From NCBI GenBank assembly GCA_016866585.1, contig VGMB01000094.1:1-6413 (forward strand): a stretch of DNA of 6,413 bases, given 5' to 3'. A program made the position numbers and the translations under genes. Position 1 is the first letter of the stretch. Each line of letters starts with the position of its first letter. The stretch comes from Chlamydiota bacterium. Lineage in GTDB: Bacteria; Chlamydiota; Chlamydiia; Chlamydiales; Rhabdochlamydiaceae. The notes below the pieces were generated by a model. That model was not told the DNA's origin. It worked only from the letters and a program-made list of their open reading frames with translations, and did no database searches. Shown here piece by piece: positions 6,186 to 6,413 of this stretch.

Positions 6186-6413
6186 TTAAGAAGGAGGGGG
6201 GCATACCTTTTGTAAAGATGCCTTTAGCCCTTTTAAAAGCTTAGGTGTATGGTGCGCTTCTGATAGGATCTTTTCTGTAATACTATAAAATGACCACGCT
6301 TTTACATAATCGTAGCGCTGCGCGCAGATTATTGTAAGGTAGTATTCAACGATGGGGTTTGTAGGGTCTATTTTATGATACCTCATGAGCACTTCAAAGG
6401 CTTCTTGTGTTCT
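6186..6413 (-). CDS. TPR-like protein, C-terminal fragment (runs off the window)
   Basis: The minus frame is open from the right edge (6413) to TAA at 6186-6188, giving 75 C-terminal residues. An in-frame GTG (6392) and ATG (6386) are internal, since the frame continues with RTQEAFE to the edge. The sequence matches a tetratricopeptide-type helix pair: AFEVLMRYHKIDPTNP ends a helix with the usual D-P-x-N-P turn, then EYYLTIICAQRYDYVKAW supplies the next helix with the expected small and aromatic positions, followed by SITEKIL. The chain finishes with a basic helix and the tail VCPPPS, encoded by a C6 run on the minus strand. TPR proteins mediate protein contacts, and in chlamydiae similar short TPR proteins include type III chaperones, but nothing here shows that role. 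Most of the gene lies outside the window. Confidence 0.7.
   Translation of the reverse strand, partial: RTQEAFEVLMRYHKIDPTNPIVEYYLTIICAQRYDYVKAWSFYSITEKILSEAHHTPKLLKGLKASLQKVCPPPS

Noticed and set aside
1..6413. tRNA, rRNA, CRISPR array, insertion sequence or riboswitch
   Set aside because: I found no cloverleaf, regularly spaced repeat array, transposase-like frame with terminal inverted repeats, or recognisable riboswitch core. Coding sequence fills most of the window.

Overview
The window reads as a chromosomal segment of a low-GC Gram-negative bacterium. It carries a classical autotransporter ending in a 12-strand-type outer-membrane barrel with a C-terminal phenylalanine, and two further genes whose products have Sec signal peptides. 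A chlamydia-like (Chlamydiota, possibly environmental Parachlamydiales/Simkaniales type) source is my best guess. It rests on the AT-rich promoters, the cysteines in the outer-membrane barrel, and a small secreted protein whose C-terminal tryptophan-containing domain resembles, from memory only, uncharacterised chlamydial proteins. This assignment is inference, and other intracellular Gram-negatives are not excluded.

Layout. Positions 1-59 may hold the last codons of an upstream gene. An AT-rich leader (about 84-191) then precedes the dominant gene (192-3599, +), an autotransporter of 1135 residues with signal peptide, long beta-helix-like passenger, alpha-helical linker and beta-barrel. It ends in a strong rho-independent terminator (3621-3657). 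A 212-base intergenic region with two promoter-like elements leads to a secreted 5'-nucleotidase/metallophosphatase (3812-5371, +). Six bases beyond its stop lies the stop of a convergent gene (5378-6025, -) for a 215-residue secreted protein with a Pro/Gln/Ala/Met-rich linker. After a 160-base AT-rich gap, the C-terminal part of a TPR-like protein (6186-6413, -) runs off the right edge on the same strand.

How they fit together. Three of the four genes encode exported proteins: one inserts in the outer membrane, one is a probable periplasmic or extracellular nucleotide hydrolase, and one is a small periplasmic or surface protein. The first two are separated by a terminator and have their own promoter-like sequences, so they are probably separate transcripts and not an operon. 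The most notable signals are a mosaic base composition across the barrel, recurrent histidines in predicted beta-helix rungs, the Asp-x-Tyr (not Asp-x-His) metal motif of the nucleotidase, and an identical four-codon mini-ORF overlapping the start codons of both plus-strand genes.
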